Source: Cyanobacteria bacterium K_DeepCast_35m_m2_155 (GTDB taxonomy: Bacteria > Cyanobacteriota > Cyanobacteriia > PCC-6307 > Cyanobiaceae). Taken from it: a DNA stretch of 47,263 nt. Below are positions 15,668 through 23,712 of this stretch, piece after piece; position 1 is the first letter of the stretch, and each line of letters opens with the position of its first letter. The notes beneath the pieces are model-generated. The model ran no database searches, had not been told where the DNA came from, and saw only the letters and a list, made by a program, of their open reading frames with translations. The position numbers and the translations under genes were made by a program. The DNA is taken from positions 1-47,263 of the forward strand of contig VGQS01000005.1 of the NCBI GenBank assembly GCA_016882285.1. Reading direction: 5' to 3'.

Positions 15668-17275
15668 TTGCCCTTGGATGCTCCAGAGCCGGGTCAGCGC
15701 CATCGCCTGGGCAGGTCAGCTCTGGCGCGGCTGCTCACGCTGGTGCCGCTGCTTGTGCTGTTGGGCGCCTGCCAGAGCCGCCGTGATCCTGATCGTTTGA
15801 TCGTTGCCAGTCGCAACCGGATTGACACCGTCGATCCGGCAGGTGCCTCCACGATCGGGGCGATGCAGTTGCTGAGTGCCATCGGCGATCCGCTGTACGC
15901 CGTGCGCCCAGATGGCAGCATCGAGCCACGTCTGGCGGCGCAGTTGCCCCGCATCAGCGCCGATGGCTTGCGCGTCGTGGTGCCGCTGCGTCGTGGGGTG
16001 GTGTTTCACGACGGCACCCCGTTTGATGCGGCCGCCATGGTGTTCAGCCTTGAGCGGTTCATGGCGATCGGCACCCTCAGCTACCTGCTCGGCGATCGGG
16101 TGGTGGGTGTGCGCGCCGTTGATTCCCACACGCTCGAGCTGCGGCTGCGCAAACCGTTTGGCGCGATCCCGCAGTTGTTGAGCGCCATCAATCTGACGCC
16201 GCTGTCACCGGCGGCGTACCGCAGCCACAGCCGCCGCCAGCTCAGTGATCGCTTTGTGGGGACGGGGCCCTACCGGCTCACCTTTTTCACCCCGCAGCAG
16301 CAGCGGCTCGAGCCCTTTGGGCGCTATTGGGGCCGCCCCCCTGCCAACAACGGGCTCGACCTGATTGCGCTGAGCAACTCGACGGCCCTGTTTGGCGCCC
16401 TGCAGAGCGGCGAGGTCGACGGCCTGCTCTCCCAGAGCCTGGAGATCGACCATCAGGTGGCCCTGCACCAGCGATCTGAGCAAGGGCTGCTGGTGCAGGC
16501 CACCGGGCCAGCGCTCAACATTGTGTTTCTGAGTGTGCTCAGCGATCAGCCGCCGCTCAATAACCCCCTGTTGCGGCGGGCCCTGGCCCTCAGCCTCGAT
16601 CGCACCCGCCTGATCGAGCGGGTCAGCCAGGGGCTGATGGCGCCGCTGCAGGGGCTGGTGCCGCCGGTGGTCGCAGGCGGCACGCCCCAGCCCTGGCCTG
16701 CGTACGACCCCGCCGCGGCGCGTCGGCTCTACCGCCAGGCCGGCTACTGCGGCACGCGCCGGCTGCCGCTTGAGCTGACCTTTCGCTCCAATGTGCCCAG
16801 CGACCGATTGTTTGCGCTCACCTGGCAGGCGCTGTTGCAGCGCGACCTGGGTGATTGCGTTGAGCTGAAGGTGCAGGGCATGGAAACCACCACCGCCTAT
16901 CGCCTGTTGGGCGACGGGGCGTTTCAGCTGATCGTGCTCGATTGGATGGGCGATTTCCCTGACGCCGACAACTATCTGGTGCCCTTGCTGGGCTGTGAGC
17001 AGGCCGCGGGCTCCGTCTGCCGCAAAGGCGGCAGCGCCTCGAGCGGCAGCTTTTGGAGCCGCCCAGGCCTGGAGGCCGAGCTGCAGCGCAGTGCCACCAT
17101 CACAGGGCCGCAGCGGCTCGAGCTGGTGCGGCGCATCCAGCGGCAAAGCGCTGACGGCAGCCCCTATCTGCCGCTGTGGTTGGTGCAGCCGCGCATGTGG
17201 GTGCGGCCAGAGCTGGCCTTGCCCCGCTTTGATGGCTCGGGCCGCGTTCTGTTGCAGGAGCTCAGACGCCGATGA
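15668..17275 (+). CDS. ABC transporter substrate-binding lipoprotein, family 5
   Basis: 535 residues of the periplasmic binding protein family for peptides, nickel or similar solutes. A long basic N-terminus leads into a hydrophobic stretch with the lipobox LLGAC (Cys35), so it is probably lipidated. The family signature region is the stretch with DGLRVVVPLRRGVVFHDGTPFDAA (about 98-122, two adjoining motifs), and later RALALSLDRTRLIERV. The start is TTG 15668, which keeps the n-region; TTG 15674 is an alternative. It shares ATGA with the permease downstream. Substrate cannot be read; the binding-pocket DWMGDFPDADNY differs from typical NikA. Confidence 0.88.
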   Translation: MPLDAPEPGQRHRLGRSALARLLTLVPLLVLLGACQSRRDPDRLIVASRNRIDTVDPAGASTIGAMQLLSAIGDPLYAVRPDGSIEPRLAAQLPRISADGLRVVVPLRRGVVFHDGTPFDAAAMVFSLERFMAIGTLSYLLGDRVVGVRAVDSHTLELRLRKPFGAIPQLLSAINLTPLSPAAYRSHSRRQLSDRFVGTGPYRLTFFTPQQQRLEPFGRYWGRPPANNGLDLIALSNSTALFGALQSGEVDGLLSQSLEIDHQVALHQRSEQGLLVQATGPALNIVFLSVLSDQPPLNNPLLRRALALSLDRTRLIERVSQGLMAPLQGLVPPVVAGGTPQPWPAYDPAAARRLYRQAGYCGTRRLPLELTFRSNVPSDRLFALTWQALLQRDLGDCVELKVQGMETTTAYRLLGDGAFQLIVLDWMGDFPDADNYLVPLLGCEQAAGSVCRKGGSASSGSFWSRPGLEAELQRSATITGPQRLELVRRIQRQSADGSPYLPLWLVQPRMWVRPELALPRFDGSGRVLLQELRRR

Positions 17276-18303
17276 GTCGCTCCGCCCGCCTGCTGCGCTA
17301 CGTGCTGGCCCGCTTGGCCCTGGCGCCCGTGATGCTGTGGCTGCTGGCCACGCTTGTGTTTCTGCTGCTGCGGCTGGCTCCAGGCGATCCGGTTGATGCG
17401 CTGCTGGGCACCCGTGCCCCGGCTGCAGCACGGGCGGCGCTGCGCGCCCAGCTGGGTCTGGACCAACCGCTGCTGGGCCAGTACGGCGGTTTCCTGATCA
17501 AGCTGCTCAAGGGGGATCTGGGCCTCACCCTCACCAACCAGCAGCCCGTCACCGAGGTGATCGGCCAGACACTGCCAGCCAGCCTTGAGCTGGGTGCCGT
17601 GGCGCTTGTGCTGGCGGCTGTGGTCGGCCTGGCGGTGGGTTTCAGCGGCATCGCCCGCGCCGAGGGGCGGCTCGATCTGGCGGCCCGTCTGTATGGCATC
17701 GGCACCTATGCTCTGCCGTCCTTCTGGCTGGCGATGGTGGCCCAGCTGGTGTTTGCGGTGTGGCTGGGCTGGCTGCCGGTGGGAGGACGCTTTCCCCCCA
17801 CCCTGTTGCCCCCAGCTGGCAGTGGCTTCTACCTGTTCGACAGCCTGCGCGTGGGGGTGCTGAGCGGGCAGTGGCAGGCGTTGGCAGGCACCCTGCGCCA
17901 CCTGGTGCTGCCGGCGAGCACCCTGGCGGTGCTGCTGAGCGGCATCTTTGCCAATGCCCTGCGGCTCAATCTGCGCCGCGCCATGGCCTCCGACTACGTG
18001 GAGGCAGCACGTTGCCGCGGTCTCAGCGAGCGCCGCCTGATTGTGCGGCATGCCCTGCCCAATGCCCTGCTGCCGGTGCTCACGATCAGTGGCATCACCG
18101 TGGCCTCGTTGATTGGCGGTGCCCTGCTGATCGAGGTCACCTTTTCGTGGCCTGGTATCGCCGCCCGACTGCAGGAGGCGATTGCCCAGCGCGACTATCC
18201 GCTGGTGCAGGGGATCGTGCTGGTGGTGGCGGCCCTTGTGGTCGCCGTGACCGTCACGGTTGATGTGCTGGTGGCTCTGCTGGACCCGCGCCTGGAGTTC
18301 TGA
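17272..18303 (+). CDS. ABC transporter permease, DppB/OppB type
   Basis: 343 residues, inner-membrane permease of a peptide/nickel-type importer. An N-terminal helix (LLRYVLARLALAPVMLWLLA) is followed by the periplasmic loop with GDPVDALLG and LGLDQPLLGQYGGFL, then five more membrane helices. The cytoplasmic EAA loop reads EAARCRGLSERRLIVRHALPNALLP, placed before the last two helices, and contacts the ATPase. Translationally coupled to the binding protein by ATGA. No second permease (DppC/OppC) or ATPase follows: the next gene is on the other strand and overlaps this one by 50 bases. The missing parts must be elsewhere. Confidence 0.92.
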   Translation: MSRSARLLRYVLARLALAPVMLWLLATLVFLLLRLAPGDPVDALLGTRAPAAARAALRAQLGLDQPLLGQYGGFLIKLLKGDLGLTLTNQQPVTEVIGQTLPASLELGAVALVLAAVVGLAVGFSGIARAEGRLDLAARLYGIGTYALPSFWLAMVAQLVFAVWLGWLPVGGRFPPTLLPPAGSGFYLFDSLRVGVLSGQWQALAGTLRHLVLPASTLAVLLSGIFANALRLNLRRAMASDYVEAARCRGLSERRLIVRHALPNALLPVLTISGITVASLIGGALLIEVTFSWPGIAARLQEAIAQRDYPLVQGIVLVVAALVVAVTVTVDVLVALLDPRLEF

Positions 18304-19888
18304 TCCGCTCCCGCCAGCGTCTGGCCTGGCGGGCATCGAGCACATGGCCGCGAATGCCGTTTTGCAGCCTGATCTGGGGGCTCAGCAGCAACGGTTGCTT
18401 GAGACCTTGCAGAAACTCGATCGTCAGCGGCAGCAGCAGATCCTGTGCCCCGCGCGGGCTGATACCGACCAGGTCGTCTCCGAGTTGGAACAGGGCCTCC
18501 TGCTGCGCGCCGACCCGCACTGGCGAGAAGTGGGAGCCCCCTTCCACCAGCACCAGGCGGCTGCGGGGATGATGCTGCTGGTTAAACAGCCCCAGCTGCT
18601 CGCTGAGCGGTGGGGTGATCAGATCCAGGCTGCCGCCCACCAGCAGCACCGGTGCTTTCAGCCTGCTGGTGCCAAACGTTGGCCACAACAGACTGCCAAA
18701 GCCGTTGTAAGCCACCACCGCGGCAACCTCGGTGCCGGCGGGCAAGGGCGGCAGCGTCTGGGGCAACTGGCACTGCAGCAGCCTTGAGAGGTTCGTCAAT
18801 GGCAGCCGTTTGAGCGACCGGCTGCAGCGCTGCTGCAGGCCTGCTTCGGGTTGCAGACCTGCGGCCAGCAGGGCCGTGAGCCCACCAAGCGAATGACCCA
18901 TCAGCACCACAGGTGCCCCAGCCGCAGCGTTCAGGGCGCCCAGCGCTCCCTGGCGTTGGGCCTGCACCACCGCCGCCACATCAGCCAGGCGTTCGTCGAG
19001 GCTGTCGGCCCCTGGCGGGGGCAGCAGGCCGACCATGGACGCCTTGAGCGCCCGTTCGTCGCTGCCAGGATGGTCAAGCACAACCACCGGCCATCCCCAG
19101 CGCGCCAGGCCAGAGGCCAGCCAGCTGAGTTGATCACCGTCGCCGCCAAGCCCAGGCATCAGCACCACCCAGGGGCCCTGCAGGGGGCGATCGGCCGGCC
19201 AGATCTCAAGCGGCAGCGGCTCGCTGCGGTGCGGAACCGTCAATGGCTGAGGCACCATGGGGCGGCTGTTGTTCTGGCTCAGGCTCAGCGCTTGGCTGTG
19301 CCGCAGTGGCAGCTGCAGCTGGTGCAATTGCCGCAGGGCCTCTCGCTGCAGCAGCAGCTGCTCGCGCCACTGGGCCGCCAGCGCAAGCAACGCATCGAGT
19401 TTGAGGCTCACCCGCCGGCTCGGGATCGCTCGCAGCAGTTGCAGCGTGGTGACCTGACGCTCGCGGCTCAGCAACGCGACCAACGTCTGGCGCAGCAGGG
19501 CGGCTGCGCTTGGGGTTTCAGCGTTGCTGCTGGGCTCGGGTTGCAGCAGTTCGGCCACCTCGCCCAGCAGTTGATCGCCGGTCCAGCTGTTGAGCAACTG
19601 CTCGCCCAGGCTCTTTTCCTGCAGCAACGGCGCGTTGAGCAGTTGCACCAGGTTGCGGCGGCTGCGGGGCTCCAGCAGGTTCAGCCAGACCGCCAGGTCA
19701 CCGCGCTCGCGCTCTGGGTTGTTGCTCCAGGCCTGGAGCTGCTCAAGGTTCACCGGAATCGCCATGCCATCGAGCTGCAGCTCCAGCACCTCAGCCGCGC
19801 GTGCTGGCGGTGCACACAGGGGCGCCCCAGCCAGCAGCAGACTGGCGAGAACTCCAAGTGAACGGTGGCTGGCGGTTGAAGCAGGCAC
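18254..19888 (-). CDS. Exported alpha/beta hydrolase with DUF1400-like N-terminus
   Basis: 544 residues from GTG 19888. Signal peptide to about 31 (LASLLLAGAPLCAPPARA). Residues 35-200 form a helical region with repeated short-chain patterns (AWSNNPERERGDLAVWLNLL, LLRAIPSRRVSLKLD) typical of the cyanobacterial DUF1400 segment. The hydrolase domain follows: oxyanion-side MPGLGGDGDQ (245-252), nucleophile elbow GHSLGG (Ser333), acid Asp422 in GGSLDLITPP, and His453 in EGGSHFSP. The usual substrates of such proteins are lipids or plasticiser-like esters, but none can be assigned. GTG 19909 is an alternative start that would overlap the divergent MFS gene. Its 3' end overlaps the permease gene by 50 bases. 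Confidence 0.82.
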   Translation of the reverse strand: MPASTASHRSLGVLASLLLAGAPLCAPPARAAEVLELQLDGMAIPVNLEQLQAWSNNPERERGDLAVWLNLLEPRSRRNLVQLLNAPLLQEKSLGEQLLNSWTGDQLLGEVAELLQPEPSSNAETPSAAALLRQTLVALLSRERQVTTLQLLRAIPSRRVSLKLDALLALAAQWREQLLLQREALRQLHQLQLPLRHSQALSLSQNNSRPMVPQPLTVPHRSEPLPLEIWPADRPLQGPWVVLMPGLGGDGDQLSWLASGLARWGWPVVVLDHPGSDERALKASMVGLLPPPGADSLDERLADVAAVVQAQRQGALGALNAAAGAPVVLMGHSLGGLTALLAAGLQPEAGLQQRCSRSLKRLPLTNLSRLLQCQLPQTLPPLPAGTEVAAVVAYNGFGSLLWPTFGTSRLKAPVLLVGGSLDLITPPLSEQLGLFNQQHHPRSRLVLVEGGSHFSPVRVGAQQEALFQLGDDLVGISPRGAQDLLLPLTIEFLQGLKQPLLLSPQIRLQNGIRGHVLDARQARRWRERIRTPGAGPAEPPAHQP

Positions 19889-19893
19889 AGGCA

Positions 19894-21123
19894 ATGGCCA
19901 GAACGTCACGGCTCTGGTGGTGTCAGTTTCCCGCGTCGCTGCGCCGTGTGGTGCTGGTGCGGCTGCTGGGCTCGTTGGGCGCGGGCGGGGTGCTGTATCT
20001 GACCCCGCTGGTGTTTCACCGGGCGCTGTCTGCCACCGCCGTGACCGAGGGGTTGGCCCTGGCTGCCCTGGCCGGCACCGCCGGCCGTTTTGCCAGTGGG
20101 GCACTGCTCGATCGCGGCCGGGCCAGCTCCATGCCAGTGCTGATGGCGGTGGCCAGCGCGGCGTTGGGCGATCTGGTGTTGTCCTCTGCCGGCAGTGTGC
20201 AGGCCTACAGCCTGGGGCAGCTGCTGCTTGGCCTGGCAATGGGGCTCTACTGGCCAGCCATTGAGCTGGCGGTGTCGCTGACGGCCGCGCCTGGCGGTTC
20301 CCCCCGGGGCTATGCCCTGGCCCGCACCGCTGATGCCGCCGGCATCGCTGCGGGGGCTTTGCTTGGGGCTTTGCTGGCGGCCCTGGGGCTGATTCGCGGG
20401 ATCTACGGCGTTGATCTGATCTGCCTGGCGGCCATGGCCGCTGTGCTGTTGCCTCGTCCATGGCCGGCTGCTGGCAGAGCTGCCGCCTCCAGTGCGGCAC
20501 TGGCAACGCCGCTGCCGTTGGCCGCCTGGATTGGCCCGCTGCTGCCGATCCTGCTGGTGTCGGTGGTGGCGACAGCCGTGCCCGCTTTGATGCAAAGCGC
20601 CCTGCCGCTTGATCTGGTGCGCGGGGGGCTGGCGCGTGCGCCGATGGCCGAGGGCGGCGGCGCGCTGCTGGTTGGAGCGCAGTTGCTGTTGCTTTTGCTG
20701 CTGCAGTGGCCCGTGGGGCGCTGGCTGGCGGATCGACCGGTGCAGCGCGGCTTACGCCTGAGCCTGCAGGCCTTTGTGCTGGGTGCTGTGCTGCTGGCGC
20801 TCAGTGCCTTCAGCCGGGCCGCCAGCCTGCCGCTGGTGCTGCTGGCCCAGCTGCCGCTGGCCCTGGGGCTTGCGGCGTTTTTGCCCACGGCCACCGAAGC
20901 GGTGGTCGAGCTGAGCCCGGCGGCCAGCCGCGGTCTGGCCATGGCGCTGTTCAGCCAGTGCTTTGCCCTCAGTTCGTTGGTGGCGCCGCTGCTTGCCGGC
21001 CGCCTGCTCGACGCCCAGGACCACGGCGTGGGCGTGTGGGGCGCCTTGGCGCTGGCGTGTCTGCTGGCCCTGCCTCTGCTCGGCCGGGTGGGTCCGCCTC
21101 AGGCGGATTCCGAACGCTCCTGA
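19894..21123 (+). CDS. Major facilitator superfamily transporter
   Basis: 409 residues with about twelve hydrophobic segments in two groups of six, separated by a loop near residues 185-205 (PRPWPAAGRAAASS). The RFASGALLDRGRAS stretch between helices 2 and 3 is the MFS motif A equivalent (G-x-L-x-D-R-x-G-R), and the matching GRWLADRP occurs in the second half. Substrate unknown; a drug or sugar efflux role is possible. Start ATG 19894 lies just before the first hydrophobic segment. It is five bases from the start codon of the divergent hydrolase. Its 3' end overlaps a small leftward gene by 25 bases. Confidence 0.82.
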   Translation: MARTSRLWWCQFPASLRRVVLVRLLGSLGAGGVLYLTPLVFHRALSATAVTEGLALAALAGTAGRFASGALLDRGRASSMPVLMAVASAALGDLVLSSAGSVQAYSLGQLLLGLAMGLYWPAIELAVSLTAAPGGSPRGYALARTADAAGIAAGALLGALLAALGLIRGIYGVDLICLAAMAAVLLPRPWPAAGRAAASSAALATPLPLAAWIGPLLPILLVSVVATAVPALMQSALPLDLVRGGLARAPMAEGGGALLVGAQLLLLLLLQWPVGRWLADRPVQRGLRLSLQAFVLGAVLLALSAFSRAASLPLVLLAQLPLALGLAAFLPTATEAVVELSPAASRGLAMALFSQCFALSSLVAPLLAGRLLDAQDHGVGVWGALALACLLALPLLGRVGPPQADSERS

Positions 21124-21272
21124 CGCTTGATCCAGGCCTCATGCGGCAGGGGCTCAGTGCCGTACTCCCAGTCGTCGTAGTCGGGGTCGTTGCGGATCTG
21201 CTGGTGCACCTGCTTCTGCACCTCAAAGTCGTGAGACTGAGCGGCGTCTTGGGCTGGATTGGGCTCCGTCAT
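21099..21272 (-). CDS. Small acidic protein, 57 residues, downstream of ychF
   Basis: Not recognised by name. ATG 21272 is preceded by GGAGGT about 12 bases upstream, which supports this start over the in-frame ATG at 21296. The product is hydrophilic: an N-terminal Gln/Ala region, then the ordered-looking segment VQKQVHQQIRNDPDYDDWEYG and a basic-acidic end with WIKRQERSE. No cysteine, no membrane segment. It lies 34 bases after ychF on the same strand and is probably co-transcribed with it. The 3' end overlaps the MFS gene on the other strand by 25 bases. Confidence 0.7.
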   Translation of the reverse strand: MTEPNPAQDAAQSHDFEVQKQVHQQIRNDPDYDDWEYGTEPLPHEAWIKRQERSESA

Positions 21273-21306
21273 GGCGCGTGCAAGACCTCCATCCATTCTG
21301 CTGTGT

Positions 21307-22398
21307 TTAGACGTTGAAGAGAAACTCCATCACATCGCCTTCTTCAACGATGTAGTCCTTGCCCTCGGCCCGCAGCCAGCCCTTGTTGCGCGCTTCGGCC
21401 AGCGACCCGGCCTCGAGCAGTTGCCTGTAGCCAATGGTCTGGGCGCGGATGAAACCGCGCTCGAAGTCGGTGTGAATGACGCCGGCGGCCTGGGGGGCAC
21501 TCATGCCGGCCTTGATGGTCCAGGCGCGGGTCTCCTTCTCGCCGGTGGTGAAGTAGGTGCGTAGCCCCAGCAGCTTGTAGGTGGCGCGAATCAGGCTGGC
21601 CAGACCGCCTTCTTCAACGCCGAGACCGGCCAGAAACTCGGCGCGGTCCGCCTCGGGCAGCTCGATCAGTTCGGCCTCGACCTGGGCGCTGATGCGCACG
21701 GTTTCGGCCCCTTCTTTGGCGGCCAGATCGGCCACGGCCGCGGTGAAGGCGTTGCCAGCGGCCAGATCGTCTTCGCTCACGTTGGTGGCATAGATGATCG
21801 GCTTGGCGGTGAGCAGGCCCAGGGGCTTGATGAAGGGGGCCTCCTCGTCTGTGAGCACCACGCTGCGGGCAGCGCCGCCCTGCTCGAGCACCTGCTGAAT
21901 GCGGGCCAGGGCTCCATCTTCGAGCTGGGCTTCCTTGCTGGTGCGCAGCTGCTTGATCAGGCGCTCACGGCGCTTTTCGACCTGGGCCAGATCGGCCAGA
22001 CCCAGCTCGAGGTTGATCACCTCGGCGTCGCGCACCGGATCGACCGAGCCCGAGACGTGGATCACGTCGTCGTTGTCAAAGCAGCGCACCACATGAACAA
22101 TGGCATCCACCTCGCGGATGTTGGCCAGAAATTTGTTGCCCAGGCCCTCACCCTGGCTGGCGCCTTTCACCAGCCCGGCGATGTCGACGAATTCGACCCG
22201 GGTTGCAATGGTCTCCTTGCTCTTGCTGAGCACCGCCAAGTGCTCGAGCCGCTCATCGGGCACGGCCACCACGCCCGAGTTGGGCTCGATCGTGCAAAAG
22301 GGATAGTTGGCGGCCTCGGCCTGGGCGTTGGCCACCAGGGCATTGAACAGGGTCGACTTGCCCACGTTGGGCAGCCCGACGATTCCGGCTTTAAGCAT
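21307..22398 (-). CDS. ychF: Ribosome-associated ATPase YchF
   Basis: Obg-family P-loop protein (OLA1/EngD) that prefers ATP and binds ribosomes; linked to stress control of translation. Motifs: G1 GLPNVGKST (about 7-15), the switch region [12 protein letters not shown]3-type [20 protein letters not shown], then a helical hairpin with [13 protein letters not shown], and a C-terminal TGS domain ([18 protein letters not shown], ending [13 protein letters not shown]). In place of the NKxD specificity motif stands YATNVSEDD, as in other YchF proteins. 363 residues from ATG 22398; a TTG two codons upstream is also in frame. Divergent from the HlyD gene. Confidence 0.97.
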   Translation of the reverse strand: MLKAGIVGLPNVGKSTLFNALVANAQAEAANYPFCTIEPNSGVVAVPDERLEHLAVLSKSKETIATRVEFVDIAGLVKGASQGEGLGNKFLANIREVDAIVHVVRCFDNDDVIHVSGSVDPVRDAEVINLELGLADLAQVEKRRERLIKQLRTSKEAQLEDGALARIQQVLEQGGAARSVVLTDEEAPFIKPLGLLTAKPIIYATNVSEDDLAAGNAFTAAVADLAAKEGAETVRISAQVEAELIELPEADRAEFLAGLGVEEGGLASLIRATYKLLGLRTYFTTGEKETRAWTIKAGMSAPQAAGVIHTDFERGFIRAQTIGYRQLLEAGSLAEARNKGWLRAEGKDYIVEEGDVMEFLFNV

Positions 22399-22429
22399 GG
22401 CCAAAATCTACGGGGACGCCCCTGGCCCT

Positions 22430-22460
22430 CAGCTGGCCCACAGCTGGCCCGCCGGCCAGC
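22430..22460. repeat. Tandem 10-bp repeat and 7-bp hairpin upstream of the HlyD gene
   Basis: CAGCTGGCCC occurs twice in a row with an 11-base period (22430-22439 and 22441-22450). The second copy also forms an inverted repeat: GCTGGCC (22443-22449), four-base loop CGCC, GGCCAGC (22454-22460). It sits in the 102-base gap between the divergent ychF and HlyD starts, 40 bases before the HlyD ATG. An 11-base period places both copies on one helix face, as for paired regulator sites. No T-run follows, so it is unlikely to be a terminator. Function is inferred. Confidence 0.45.
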
Positions 22461-22500
22461 AAGACTGGTTGCAGCTGGAGCTCCCGCCATTTCTGCCGTG

Positions 22501-23691
22501 ATGTCGCCCAAACCGGCTGATCCAGCGGTGCGCCCGCAGGGGCTGGCTGTCGTTGCGCCCGCAGGGACATCGCCTGCGCAGGACCGGCCGTTGTGGCAAC
22601 GCCGCCGCGTCTGGGTCAGTGCTTCGGTGGCTGCTGCTCTGGTGCTGCTGGGCGGCGGCGCTTTGCAGTGGCGCAACAGCGCTCAGCAAACGGCTTCGCT
22701 GGCCCGCTTCACGGTCCTGGCTGAGCGCGGCAGCCTGCCGGGGGTGATTTCGGCCACCGGCGAGCTCGATGCGATCGAGCGGGTCAACGTCAGCCCCAAA
22801 CGCCAGGGGGTGCTGGCCCAGCTCTATGTCGATGAGGGTGATCAGGTGCGCCAGGGTCAGGCCTTGGCGCTCATGGACAAGGGCGATCTGGCCGACCGGC
22901 GCCAGGAGCTCGAGGCCAATCTGCGGTCGGCTCAGGCCAACCTCACGCGCAGCCGCAGCGAGTGGCAGCGCCGCCAAAAGCTGTACCGCAGCGGCGCCAT
23001 CAGCGCCGACGACTACAACCGCGCCCTGGCGGCCTTTGAGGTGGACAAAGCCGCCGTGGCCGCCGCCCGTGAGCGGCTCGAGCAGCGCCTGGTGGAGCGC
23101 GAAGACCTGGTGGTGCGCTCCCCCTTCAACGGTCTGATCAGCCAGCGCTACGCCGATCGCGGTGCTTTTGTGACGCCCACGACCACCGCCTCCAGCAGCC
23201 TGGGGGCCACCAGCTCCTCGATCGTCGAGGTGGCTCGTGGCCTCGAGGTGGTGGCCAAGGTGCCTGAGAGCGACATCGGCCGTCTGCGGGTTGGGCAGCA
23301 GGCCAGCGTGCAGGTCGATGCGTTTCCCGATCGCCGCTACAGCGCCCGCATTCGCCAGATCGCCCCGCGCGCCATTAAGACCAACAACGTCAATTCCTTT
23401 GAGGTCAAGCTGGCTCTGGTGCCGCCAGCTCCTGAGCTGCGCATCGGCATGACCGCCGAGATCGACTTTCAGATCGGCATGGTGCCGCCCCAGACCCTGG
23501 TCCCAACGGTGGCGGTGGTCACCGAGGACGGCCGCCCGGGCGTGCTGCTTGTGGGACAGCGCAATCAGCCCAAGTTTCAGCCGGTCGAGCTCGGCATGAG
23601 CAGTGGCCGCAGCACCCAGATTCTGAGCGGACTGAAGCCCGGCACAAGGGTGTTCATTGACCTGCCCCCCTGGGCCAAGACCAAGCGCTGA
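22501..23691 (+). CDS. HlyD/MacA-type periplasmic adaptor protein
   Basis: 396 residues. A short cytoplasmic N-terminus with an Arg-rich stop (WQRRR) precedes one membrane helix (about 34-55). The periplasmic part has a lipoyl half-motif (VNVSPKRQGVLAQLYVDEGD), a helical hairpin (about 120-200, with RRQELEANLRSAQANLTRSR), the second lipoyl half (LVVRSPFNGLISQRYADRG) and beta-barrel domains. This is the adaptor of a tripartite exporter, usually working with a MacB-type ABC ATPase-permease or an RND pump. No pump gene follows: wecB lies tail to tail. GTG 22498 is a one-codon-upstream alternative start. Confidence 0.88.
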   Translation: MSPKPADPAVRPQGLAVVAPAGTSPAQDRPLWQRRRVWVSASVAAALVLLGGGALQWRNSAQQTASLARFTVLAERGSLPGVISATGELDAIERVNVSPKRQGVLAQLYVDEGDQVRQGQALALMDKGDLADRRQELEANLRSAQANLTRSRSEWQRRQKLYRSGAISADDYNRALAAFEVDKAAVAAARERLEQRLVEREDLVVRSPFNGLISQRYADRGAFVTPTTTASSSLGATSSSIVEVARGLEVVAKVPESDIGRLRVGQQASVQVDAFPDRRYSARIRQIAPRAIKTNNVNSFEVKLALVPPAPELRIGMTAEIDFQIGMVPPQTLVPTVAVVTEDGRPGVLLVGQRNQPKFQPVELGMSSGRSTQILSGLKPGTRVFIDLPPWAKTKR

Positions 23692-23712
23692 GCCGCTCGC
23701 CTGATCGGCTCA
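23689..23712. terminator. 7-bp inverted repeat joining two stop codons (possible bidirectional terminator)
   Basis: TGAGCCG (23689-23695) and CGGCTCA (23706-23712) are exact reverse complements with ten bases between. The outer TGA of each arm is the stop codon of its own gene: hlyD on the plus strand, wecB on the minus strand. The symmetrical placement would let one hairpin mark both 3' ends. No T-tract lies on either side, so intrinsic termination is uncertain; it might be an mRNA-end stabiliser. Confidence 0.45.
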
